Shown: positions 49,093 through 56,640 of the stretch, in pieces
Layout of the letters: every line of letters begins with the position of its first letter
Position numbering within the stretch: the stretch's first letter is position 1
From: Streptomyces sp. LaPpAH-108
GTDB taxonomy: Bacteria > Actinomycetota > Actinomycetes > Streptomycetales > Streptomycetaceae
Direction: 5' to 3'
Length of the DNA: 64,000 nt
Assembly (NCBI RefSeq): GCF_000373625.1
Contig: NZ_KB891994.1
Location: 310,001 to 374,000, forward strand
Position numbers and translations under genes: made by a program
Notes under the pieces: generated by a model
The model's input: the letters and a program-made list of their open reading frames with translations, nothing else
The model's database searches: none
What the model was told of the DNA's origin: nothing

Positions 49093-49722
49093 GCCCTCCG
49101 GGGGTTCGACCGGGTGCCCACCGGGCCGGGGAGGGGCTGCGGCGGCACGGGGCCGCGCCCTGCCCGCCGGTGTACTGGTCGCCGCCCCGAGCCCCGCCCC
49201 AGGCCCCTCAGACCGTCCCGAGGCGGGGCCGGAACGCTGCCGATCGGTACCGGGCGCGACGGGACACCTCCGCCGCCCTGAAGCGCCTGGGGGCGCCGCC
49301 CGGCTCCGCGCCCATGCCCCGTCCCGAGGCTGCGGTCCAGAAGGCCGCCGACCGATACCGGGGCGGCGGACGCCGCGCGGCCACGCCGCCGCCCAGGAGC
49401 CCAGGGCGCCCCGCCCGGGCCCGAATCGGTGGCCCGGAAGGCCGACGGCGTCGGTACCGAGGACGAGGGGGCGTGTCCCGGCCACCGCGCCGCCCTGAAG
49501 CGACGGAGTGCCGCGCGGCAAACTCCCAGCGCTGGGCGCGGGCGTTCAGAGAGGGGGGCCGCTCGGCCCAGCGGGTGTCGGACATCTGGTCGAGCGCCCC
49601 CGGCGCACCCGTGCGCCGGGAACTTTGTGAAAACATTCACCCATCCTCTTGGCCTCGCGCGGAGATCGGTGCTGGAATGCCGCCACCACTCATCGGCTCG
49701 ACGGCGTGCTGGAGGAGGCAAC
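49093..49722. other. 630-bp gap with degenerate ~100-bp repeats
   Basis: No convincing gene is found. Open frames on both strands lack ribosome sites and are strongly biased in Arg/Pro/Ala. Three related units of about 100 bp fill 49210-49536 (see the repeat entry). The last 100 bp, from 49625, is less GC-rich and should hold the promoter of the gene at 49723. A decayed coding region is possible. Confidence 0.5.
49210..49536. repeat. Three degenerate direct repeats of about 100 bp
   Basis: Each unit carries a GAANGCCGNCG-like segment followed by GGTACCG or GATACCG (49246, 49354 and 49453). The first and third also share CGCCGCCCTGAAGCG (49271 and 49488). Spacing is 108 and 99 bp. The similarity is seen by eye and partial. 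Confidence 0.5.
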
Positions 49723-50505
49723 GTGGCGTACACCGCCATGTCTGGTTACGGAACGACCCCCGGTGACGATCCCCTCCAGACCGCGGTGTGGCGGCTGCGC
49801 TCCCGGGCGTGCTGGGCGGACGCGGCGGCGCTGCTGCCGGCGGACACCCCCGGCACGGCCCTGCAGCGGGCCGCCCTGCTCGTGGAGCGCTGCCTGTACA
49901 CCGAACGGGGCTGGGAGGCGGCGGAGGACGCGCTGCGTACGGCGGAGGCGCGGGCGCACACCGACGACGAACGCGGCGCGGCAGCCTGCGAGCGCGGCCA
50001 GCTCGCCTACGCGTCCACCCTGCACGGCGTACGGGACCGGGCCGACGAGGCGCGGGCCGCGCTCGGCCGGGCGGCGGCCCTGATCCCGCCGGGCTCCGCC
50101 GCACGGGCCCTCCTGGACTTCCGGCGCGGACTGCTCGCCGAGAACCTGAGCAGCTCCCCGCAGGCGGCCCGCGCCGCCTATCGCCGGGCCCACGCGGGTG
50201 CCACCGCCCACTCCGCCCCGCTGCTGCTGTCCTTCACCTGGCGCCACCTCGCCGGACTCGCGCTGCGCGAGGGTGAGTTGGCCGAGGCCCGGCACGGCTT
50301 CGCCGAATCCCTGCGCATCCGCGAGGAGTTGGGCTACCTGGTCGGCACGGCTCCCGCCCTGGCCTCCCTGGCCGACACCGAGACCGAACCGGAAGCCTCC
50401 CGCCTGCGCGAGGAGGCCCGCCGCCTCTTCCGCCTGCTGGGCGGCGTACCCACCTGGCTGGCCGAGCAGTTGAACCCACCGGCACCGGGGGCGGCCACGG
50501 CGTGA
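49723..50505 (+). CDS. TPR-like protein, 260 aa
   Basis: An all-helical protein of unknown role with tetratricopeptide-like pairs: AALLVERCLYTERGWEAAEDALRTAEA, ACERGQLAYASTLHGVRDRADEARAAL, ALLDFRRGLLAENLSSSPQAARAAYRRAH and AGLALREGELAEARHGFAESLRIREE (each in the A-G-x-x-A-x-A pattern). No signal peptide. GTG start with a near-perfect GGAGGAGG 5 nt upstream; a long in-frame upstream extension is rejected as non-coding. Probably a scaffold for protein interaction. Confidence 0.75.
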   Translation: MAYTAMSGYGTTPGDDPLQTAVWRLRSRACWADAAALLPADTPGTALQRAALLVERCLYTERGWEAAEDALRTAEARAHTDDERGAAACERGQLAYASTLHGVRDRADEARAALGRAAALIPPGSAARALLDFRRGLLAENLSSSPQAARAAYRRAHAGATAHSAPLLLSFTWRHLAGLALREGELAEARHGFAESLRIREELGYLVGTAPALASLADTETEPEASRLREEARRLFRLLGGVPTWLAEQLNPPAPGAATA

Positions 50506-50843
50506 TCGCGGACGGGGCGGGGGCGCGCCCGCGGTCTCCCACCGGAGGTCCCGGCGAGCTGGCCACCGCGACACCGGACGGCCGCGCGGCGAGAACGTCC
50601 CGCACGCCGGAGCGTCCTCGCATGAAGGCACGCGACCTCGCACCTGCGGTTCCGGCTGCCGCAGCGGCAGAGCCATGCCCGTACCCGGACGGCCGCCTCG
50701 GAGCGGCATTTCAGCGCGTGGGGCGCGTCACACCAGGCGACCGAGGGCCACTCTGCGCCCCGGAGAGAGCCACCGACAAGGCGCCCCGCGCGGGCCGACG
50801 GGCCGCGCGTCAACGCCCCCGCGCCAGCGCCCAGGCACCCCCG
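50506..50843. other. Intergenic gap, nothing definite
   Basis: About 340 bp between convergent genes. A perfect small palindrome CTGCCGC-A-GCGGCAG at 50656-50670 might help termination. No gene is supported on either strand. Confidence 0.5.
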
Positions 50844-51659
50844 TCAGCGCCCCCCGCCGAAGTGCTCCCCCACCAGCCGCGCCGCCTCGTCCCCCTCGCC
50901 GCACACCAACGCGTCCAGCAGCGCGAGGTGTTCCGTCGCGTCCGCCAGCAGCGCCGTACGGCCGCGTCGGGACTGGGGCCCCACCAGGGGCCACTGGGAG
51001 CGGCGGTGGAGGTCTTCCGCGATGCCGACCAGTTGCTCGTTGCCCGCGAGGGAGAGGACCGCGCGGTGGAAGGCGCGGTCGGACTCGGCGTAGACGGCGG
51101 GGCAGCCGGAGCCCGCGGCGCGGACCGTGTCCTCGGCGAGCGGGCGGAGGTCGGCCCAGCGGGCGGGCGGGAGGGTGCGGGCGAGCCGTAGCAGGACCGG
51201 CACCTCCAACAGGGCCCGTACCTCGGCCAGTTCGGCCAGCTCCCGCGCACCGCGCCGCACGACGCGGAAGCCCCGGTTGGGGACGACCTCGACCGCGCCC
51301 TCCAGTACGAGCTGCTGCATCGCCTCCCGGACGGGGGTCGCGGAGACGCCGAAGCGTTCGCCGAGGACGGGGGCCGAGTAGACCTCGCCCGGCTCCAGTT
51401 CACCGGTGACCAGCGCGGTGCGCAGCGCGTCGAGGATCTGTCCGCGCACCGAGGAGCGCTGGACGGCGGCGCGCGGCACCGGGATCGGCGACTCGCCGTG
51501 CGTGTGCTCGCCGCGCACGCCCGCCGTACCGGCGGCCCGTTCGCGGGGCGCGGCGCCGGGCTCGGACGGCCGGGGCTGCGGCGGCACCCGGGGGGTGGCG
51601 GGGCGCGCCGCGCCCCATGGCAGTCCCGCTCCGGCGAGGTCGTGCAGTCCCTGCTTCAC
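50844..51659 (-). CDS. GntR-family regulator with FCD domain
   Basis: A 271-aa regulator. A proline/alanine-rich tail of about 70 residues precedes the GntR winged helix (SSVRGQILDALRTALVTGELEPGEVYSAPVLGERFGVSATPVREAM in pieces, about 70-130) and the all-helical FCD ligand domain (about 140-265) with YAESDRAFHRAVLSLAGN. FCD members sense organic acids or sugars. The GTG start has an excellent GGAGGAGGA site. No metabolic gene is in its immediate operon, so the target is unclear. Confidence 0.88.
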   Translation of the reverse strand: MKQGLHDLAGAGLPWGAARPATPRVPPQPRPSEPGAAPRERAAGTAGVRGEHTHGESPIPVPRAAVQRSSVRGQILDALRTALVTGELEPGEVYSAPVLGERFGVSATPVREAMQQLVLEGAVEVVPNRGFRVVRRGARELAELAEVRALLEVPVLLRLARTLPPARWADLRPLAEDTVRAAGSGCPAVYAESDRAFHRAVLSLAGNEQLVGIAEDLHRRSQWPLVGPQSRRGRTALLADATEHLALLDALVCGEGDEAARLVGEHFGGGR

Positions 51660-51803
51660 GGGGTCCTCCTCCGGCTGTCGGCGGTCGGGTCCTGAGGTCC
51701 TGGTGGGCCCTGGGACCGAGGGGGACATCGACGGCGGTCTGTCATATGTCCGTCAAGAACCTTAGGCGCCAGGGGCGGCAGTTCAAATTCCCCGAAGGAC
51801 GGG

Positions 51804-51822
51804 TAAGGTTAGCCTTACCTGC
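51804..51822. promoter_or_regulatory. DmdR/IdeR-type iron box
   Basis: A 19-bp site matching about 15 of 19 positions of the actinobacterial iron box TTAGGTTAGSCTAACCTAA, with symmetric GGTAAGG and CCTTACC arms (51802-51819). It is 38 bp before the FhuF-like start, the expected place for iron repression. Confidence 0.85.
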
Positions 51823-51859
51823 ACGTCAGCGCCCGTGACTCACGATCGGTGGTCCCGCC

Positions 51860-52705
51860 ATGCCCGCTGCGGCCTCGCCGCTCACCGCCGCGTACGCCCG
51901 TCTCGCCGAGGTCTATCCGTACCTCACCGTGACGCTGCTGGACGGTCCGGCGGAGCCGCTGCCCGACGGAGAGGGCTGGGTGACCGGCGACGGCCTCGCG
52001 GCGAACGGCGAACAGCTCGACTCCTTCCTGGCCTGGGACGACGAGCAGGTCCTGCGGGACTACGGACAGCGGGGGCGCCCGGACGTCATCGCGAGCTTCG
52101 GCCTGCACCGCTACGCCTGGCCGCTCTGTCTGATGATCACCCTGCCGTGGTTCCTGCACCGCCGCGTGCCCCGGCTGCCCGCCGCGCACGTCGCCTATCA
52201 CCGCACCACCTCGCACATGACCCTGCGCCCGGGCGCCTTCGCCTGCTTGCCGGACGACCCGGCGGCCGACGAGCCCGGCGCGGTCGTCGTGGCCGACGAG
52301 GAGGCCCTGCGGGCCGAGGTGCGCGCGGCCGTCGCGGAGCACCTGGAGCCGGTGCTCGGCGCCTTCGGACCCCGGATGCGCCGACGCGGGCGCGCGCTGT
52401 GGGGCATGGCGACCGACGAGATCGTGGAGGGGCTCTGGTACGTCGCCGGGCTGCTCGGCGAGGGCGAGGAGTCGCGCGCGATGCGCGAGCTGGAGCGGCT
52501 GCTGCCGGGCGCCACGAAGCCGTACGCCGGTTCGGCCGCCTTCCGCGAGCTGCCCGGCCCGGACGGGGCGCCGGTGTCCACGCGGGACCGCGTCAGCTGC
52601 TGCATGTTCTACACCCTGCGCCCGGCGGAAGCCTGCGACACCTGCCCGCGCACCTGTGACAGCGAGCGGATCTCCCGGCTGGCCGCCACCACCGCAGCTG
52701 CCTGA
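51860..52705 (+). CDS. FhuF-like ferric siderophore reductase, [2Fe-2S]
   Basis: A 281-aa protein of the FhuF-like family, which reduces ferric siderophores in the cytoplasm. The C-terminus carries the unusual 2Fe-2S motif CCMFYTL followed by CDTCPRTC. The N-terminal region (FGLHRYAWPLCLMITLPWFLHRRVP) is typical. Preceded by a clear iron box, so likely derepressed under iron starvation. Could serve the siderophore of the NIS genes at 13-16 kb, but they are 36 kb away. Confidence 0.85.
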   Translation: MPAAASPLTAAYARLAEVYPYLTVTLLDGPAEPLPDGEGWVTGDGLAANGEQLDSFLAWDDEQVLRDYGQRGRPDVIASFGLHRYAWPLCLMITLPWFLHRRVPRLPAAHVAYHRTTSHMTLRPGAFACLPDDPAADEPGAVVVADEEALRAEVRAAVAEHLEPVLGAFGPRMRRRGRALWGMATDEIVEGLWYVAGLLGEGEESRAMRELERLLPGATKPYAGSAAFRELPGPDGAPVSTRDRVSCCMFYTLRPAEACDTCPRTCDSERISRLAATTAAA

Positions 52706-52762
52706 GCGCCGTCGCCTACCACCTGATCCCCGTCACGGAACCGTCCGTACGAGGAATCTTTA

Positions 52763-52800
52763 TTCGAACTCAACTCACGTCCCTCAAGCGGTAGTTCGAA
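52763..52800. repeat. Spaced inverted repeat TTCGAACT/AGTTCGAA
   Basis: Two 8-bp arms 22 bp apart in the AT-richer gap after the FhuF-like gene. It might be a weak terminator or a protein site for the following gene. Confidence 0.4.
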
Positions 52801-52927
52801 CGATTCGCCACTCCGGTCACCCCAGGGCACTTCCTTGGCGGTCTCTTGCCCCGAAATCCCCGGAGTCACGCCGGGTATGGGCCACTATGGCGGGCGTTAC
52901 ACCCCATCCCAATGCGAGGGACCGCTG

Positions 52928-53968
52928 ATGCGACTGACCGACATATCGCTGAACTGGCTGCTGCCGGGCGCCGTACTGCTCCTCGGGATGCTGGTGGCGG
53001 TGGCGGTACTCGCGCGCGGCAAACGTGCCTCCAACGAGAGTGCGAACGCGGACGATTCATGGGAGCGCAGCGAGGAGCGCCGCAGACGCAAGGAGGCCGT
53101 GTACGGCACGGCGTCCTACGTCCTGCTCTTCTGCTGTGCGGCGGTGGCGGCGGCCCTGTCCTTCCACGGACTGGTCGGCTTCGGCGAGCAGAACCTCGGA
53201 CTGACCGACGGCTGGCAGTACTTGGTGCCGTTCGGCCTCGACGGCGCGGCCATGTTCTGCTCCGTGCTCGCGGTGCGCGAGGCCAGTCACGGCGACGCCG
53301 CGCTGGGGTCGCGCATCCTGGTGTGGATGTTCGCCGCGGCGGCGGCCTGGTTCAACTGGGTGCACGCGCCCCGTGGCGTGGGCCACGACGGCGCACCGCA
53401 GTTCTTCTCGGGCATGTCGCTCTCGGCGGCCGTGCTGTTCGACCGGGCGCTGAAGCAGACCCGGCGCGCGGCACTGCGCGAACAGGGCCTGGTGCCCCGT
53501 CCGTTGCCGCAGATCCGCATCGTCCGCTGGGTACGGGCCCCGCGTGAGACCTTCCGCGCCTGGTCGCTGATGCTCCTGGAGGGCGTCCGCAGCCTGGACG
53601 AGGCGGTCGAGGAGGCCCGTGACGACAAGCGGCAGAAGGAGGAGACCCGGCAGCGCCGCCGCGACCAGAAGCGCGTGGAGCGCGCCCAGTTGAAGGCGCT
53701 GAGCCGGGGCGCGAGCGGGGTCGTCGGGCGCACCCCGGCCCGGCAGGTCGAGGTGCAGATGGACCGTGACGCGGCGACGGCGTCCGCGGAGCCTGCCATA
53801 TCGACACCGGACACCCTGCCCGGACGCTCGCGGCCGTCCCTCCAGCCCGTAAGGAAGGGGACTGAACCGGTCACCGTCGACCTCACCGCCGAGGACGACA
53901 CCATGGCCATCCCCCGCCTGGACTCGCTGGAGCGCAAACTGAAGGATCTGGAGCAGCAGTTCGGCTGA
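52928..53968 (+). CDS. DUF2637 membrane protein
   Basis: A DUF2637-family protein of 346 aa. Four membrane helices are predicted: about residues 9-29, 60-84, 97-117 and 128-147. A long basic cytoplasmic tail follows, with a charged coiled coil at about 225-262 and a final helix ERKLKDLEQQF. Relatives are found as SpdB-like proteins of integrative elements and as conserved chromosomal genes; no integrase or transfer gene is here, so this is probably the chromosomal kind. GAGGGA ribosome site before the ATG. Function unknown. Confidence 0.82.
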   Translation: MRLTDISLNWLLPGAVLLLGMLVAVAVLARGKRASNESANADDSWERSEERRRRKEAVYGTASYVLLFCCAAVAAALSFHGLVGFGEQNLGLTDGWQYLVPFGLDGAAMFCSVLAVREASHGDAALGSRILVWMFAAAAAWFNWVHAPRGVGHDGAPQFFSGMSLSAAVLFDRALKQTRRAALREQGLVPRPLPQIRIVRWVRAPRETFRAWSLMLLEGVRSLDEAVEEARDDKRQKEETRQRRRDQKRVERAQLKALSRGASGVVGRTPARQVEVQMDRDAATASAEPAISTPDTLPGRSRPSLQPVRKGTEPVTVDLTAEDDTMAIPRLDSLERKLKDLEQQFG

Positions 53969-53985
53969 GCGGGCCGCACTGCGGT

Positions 53986-54027
53986 ACGGGACGGGGCGCC
54001 ACCCACGTGGAGGGCGCCCCGTCCCGT
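53986..54027. terminator. Bidirectional terminator between convergent genes
   Basis: Perfect 15-bp stem (ACGGGACGGGGCGCC and complement) with a 12-nt loop between stops at 53968 and 54049. Confidence 0.9.
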
Positions 54028-54048
54028 TCCCGTGTGCCGTCCGGCCGA

Positions 54049-54576
54049 CTAGCCCGCCTCGGCGCCGAGTTCGAACCACACCGACTTGCCCACCCGGTGC
54101 GGTCGTACGCCCCAGGCGTCCGCGAGGGAGCGCACCAGGACGAGCCCCCGGCCATGGGTGTCGTCGGTCGGGTCGGCCGCGCGGAGCAGGGGTCTGCGGG
54201 TCATGAAGTCCCGTACCTCCACGCGCAGTCCGCGCGGGGAGACCACGGCGGTCAGCACCGCATCGTCGTCGGTGTGGACCAGTGCGTTGGTGACCAGTTC
54301 ACTGGTGAGCAATTCGGCCGTCTCCGCGCCGCCGGGCCGTCCCCAGCCGCGCAGCAGCCGTCGCAGATCGCGGCGCGCCTCGGGCACCGCCGCGAGATCG
54401 GCGCGGGCCAGCCTGCGGCTGAGCCGTCGCCCCTCGTCCGTATGGTGGTCCGTCCCTTCCCCCGTGTCCGCAGCCGGCGCCCCGGTGTCGCCGGGTCCGC
54501 CGCCTCGTGCCCGTCTGGTGGTGCCCCCCGCCCGCACGTGCCTGACCTCCCCCTCCTGGTCGAGCCTCGAACGCAT
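54049..54576 (-). CDS. RsbW-like ATP-binding protein (HATPase_c)
   Basis: A 175-aa protein with the GHKL ATPase fold of anti-sigma-factor kinases. The N-box is ELLTSELVTNALVHT, the G1-like Asp is in RVEVRD, and the G2 glycine loop is THGRGLVLVRSLADAWG. Streptomyces have many such proteins; most act on anti-sigma antagonists or unknown partners. The start is uncertain: an ATG 13 codons upstream is also in frame, and neither has a good ribosome site. No sigma factor or antagonist is nearby. Confidence 0.82.
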   Translation of the reverse strand: MRSRLDQEGEVRHVRAGGTTRRARGGGPGDTGAPAADTGEGTDHHTDEGRRLSRRLARADLAAVPEARRDLRRLLRGWGRPGGAETAELLTSELVTNALVHTDDDAVLTAVVSPRGLRVEVRDFMTRRPLLRAADPTDDTHGRGLVLVRSLADAWGVRPHRVGKSVWFELGAEAG

Positions 54577-54827
54577 ACCCCGGGATGCTTGCCCAGCGGC
54601 CCCGGGGGCAGTCATGGGCGCGCGCCGACCGCCGCCTGTTCGGCCATGTGCGGGCGGGGTCCGGCCGGTGCCGTCCACGGCGGCTCGTGGGGGCCGGACG
54701 CGCCCAGGAGGCCGTACGGCGCCCCGGGCGTCCCCGTGGCCGCGTGCGCGACCGTGCGGCACCGGAGGTCCACACTCCGTGAACATGGTGTGAAAGTGGC
54801 CGGAAACATACGCTCGGTGACGGTGGA

Positions 54828-56570
54828 TCAGGGCCGGGGCACGTTCCGCAGATTGGAACGGGCCATCTGGAGCATCCGGCCGACGCCGCCGTCCAGCACG
54901 ATCTTCGAGGCGGACAGGGCGAAGCCGGTGACCATCTCGGCGCTGATCTTCGGCGGGATGGAGAGCGCGTTGGGGTCGGTGACGACGTCGACCAGGGCAG
55001 GACCCTTGTGCCGGAAGGCGTCCCTCAGCGCCCCGGCCAGATGCTTCGGCTTCTCCACCCGCACCCCGTACACCCCGCAGGCGCGGGCGACTTCGGCGAA
55101 GTCGGGGTTCACGTCCGTGGTGCCGTACGAGGGCAGGCCCGCGACCAGCATCTCCAACTCGACCATGCCGAGCGAGGAGTTGTTGAACAGCACGACCTTC
55201 ACCGGCAGATCCAGCTGGACCAGGCTCAGGAAGTCGCCCATCAGCATGGTGAATCCGCCGTCGCCGGACATGGAGATGACCTGGCGGTCGCGGTCGGCGC
55301 ACTGGGCGCCGATGGCCATGGGCAGCGCGTTGGCCATCGAGCCGTGCGAGAACGAACCGATGATCCTGCGACGGCCGTTGGGCGAGATGTACCGGGCGGC
55401 CCACACGTTGTTCATGCCGGTGTCGACGGTGAACACCGCGTCGTCGTCCGCGAGTTCGTCGAGCACGGCGGCCACGTACTCGGGATGGATCGGGACGTGC
55501 TTCTCCACCTTGCGGGTGTACGCCTTGACCACGCCCTCCAGCGCGTCGGCGTGCTTCTTCAGCATCCGGTCGAGGAAACGGCGGTTGGTCTTCTCCTTGA
55601 CCCGGGGTGTCAGCGCGTGCAGCGTCTCGCGGACGTCGCCCCACACGGCCAGGTCCAGCCGGGAGCGGCGGCCGATGACCTCGGGGCGCACGTCGATCTG
55701 CACGATCTTCACGTCGTCGGGCAGGAAGGCGTTGTACGGGAAGTCGGTGCCGAGCAGGATCAGCAGGTCGCACTCGTGGGTGGCCTCGTACGCGGAGCCG
55801 TAGCCGAGCAGACCGCTCATGCCGACGTCGTACGGGTTGTCGTACTGGATCCACTCCTTGCCGCGCAGCGCGTGTCCCACCGGGGACTTGATGCGCCCGG
55901 CGAAGTCCATGACCTCGGCGTGGGCGCCCGCCGTGCCGCTGCCGCAGAAGAGGGTGACCTTCTCGGCGTCGTCGATCAGCCGCACCAGCTGCTCGATCTC
56001 GGCGTCGCCGGGGCGGATCGCGGGCCGGGAGGTGACCAGGGCGCTCTCGAAGGACTTGTCCGGGGCCGGTTCGTCGGCCACGTCGCCGGGGAGCGTGACG
56101 ACGCTGACCCCGCTCTGCCCGATCGCGTGCTGGATGGCGGTCTGGAGCAGCCGGGGCATCTGCCGCGGGTTGGAGATCATCTCGCTGTAGTGGCTGCACT
56201 CCTGGAACAGCCGCTCAGGATGGGTCTCCTGGAAGTAGCTCAGGCCGATCTCGCTGGAGGGGATGTGGGAGGCGAGGGCGAGCACCGGCGCCATGGAGCG
56301 GTGGGCGTCGTAGAGGCCGTTGATGAGGTGCAGATTGCCAGGGCCGCAGGAGCCCGCGCACGCGGTCAGCTTGCCGGTGATCTGCGCCTCGGCCCCGGCC
56401 GCGAACGCGGCGGTCTCCTCGTGGCGCACATGGACCCAGTCGATGCCGGGGTGGCGGCGGATGGCGTCCACGACCGGGTTGAGGCTGTCACCGACGACGC
56501 CGTACATACGGCGTACCCCGGCGGCGGCGAGGATGTCCACGAACTGCTCGGCGACGTTCTGTCTGGCCAT
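54828..56570 (-). CDS. poxB: Pyruvate dehydrogenase (quinone) PoxB, ThDP-dependent
   Basis: A thiamine diphosphate enzyme of 580 aa close to PoxB, which oxidatively decarboxylates pyruvate to acetate, passing electrons to quinone. The conserved Glu is in HEETAAFAAGAEAQ; the FAD/central domain is at about 190-330; the ThDP/Mg motif is GDGGFTMLMGDFLSLVQ to NNSSLGM. The C-terminal peptide that binds membrane in E. coli PoxB is present as a basic tail. ATG start MARQNVAEQ. Single gene; may produce acetate for the acyl-CoA ligases, but not linked in an operon. Confidence 0.92.
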   Translation of the reverse strand: MARQNVAEQFVDILAAAGVRRMYGVVGDSLNPVVDAIRRHPGIDWVHVRHEETAAFAAGAEAQITGKLTACAGSCGPGNLHLINGLYDAHRSMAPVLALASHIPSSEIGLSYFQETHPERLFQECSHYSEMISNPRQMPRLLQTAIQHAIGQSGVSVVTLPGDVADEPAPDKSFESALVTSRPAIRPGDAEIEQLVRLIDDAEKVTLFCGSGTAGAHAEVMDFAGRIKSPVGHALRGKEWIQYDNPYDVGMSGLLGYGSAYEATHECDLLILLGTDFPYNAFLPDDVKIVQIDVRPEVIGRRSRLDLAVWGDVRETLHALTPRVKEKTNRRFLDRMLKKHADALEGVVKAYTRKVEKHVPIHPEYVAAVLDELADDDAVFTVDTGMNNVWAARYISPNGRRRIIGSFSHGSMANALPMAIGAQCADRDRQVISMSGDGGFTMLMGDFLSLVQLDLPVKVVLFNNSSLGMVELEMLVAGLPSYGTTDVNPDFAEVARACGVYGVRVEKPKHLAGALRDAFRHKGPALVDVVTDPNALSIPPKISAEMVTGFALSASKIVLDGGVGRMLQMARSNLRNVPRP

Positions 56571-56640
56571 GGCGGTCGGCTGCTCCTTCGCGGTCCCGGA
56601 TCACGCCTCTTCCGGTTCCATGAAGTCACAGGGTCCGCCG

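Noticed and set aside
49208..49636. 142-codon frame on the - strand with repeated RYRSAAF words
   Set aside because: The repetition reflects the degenerate DNA repeats; there is no ribosome site, no codon-position GC bias and no family match, so I list the region as non-coding.
51780..51795. GTTCAAATTCC word like a tRNA T-loop
   Set aside because: No acceptor stem, D-arm or anticodon arm can be formed around it; it is simply the promoter before the iron box.
52928..53968. DUF2637 protein as evidence of an integrated conjugative element
   Set aside because: No integrase, excisionase, Tra protein, att repeats or composition change is seen around it.
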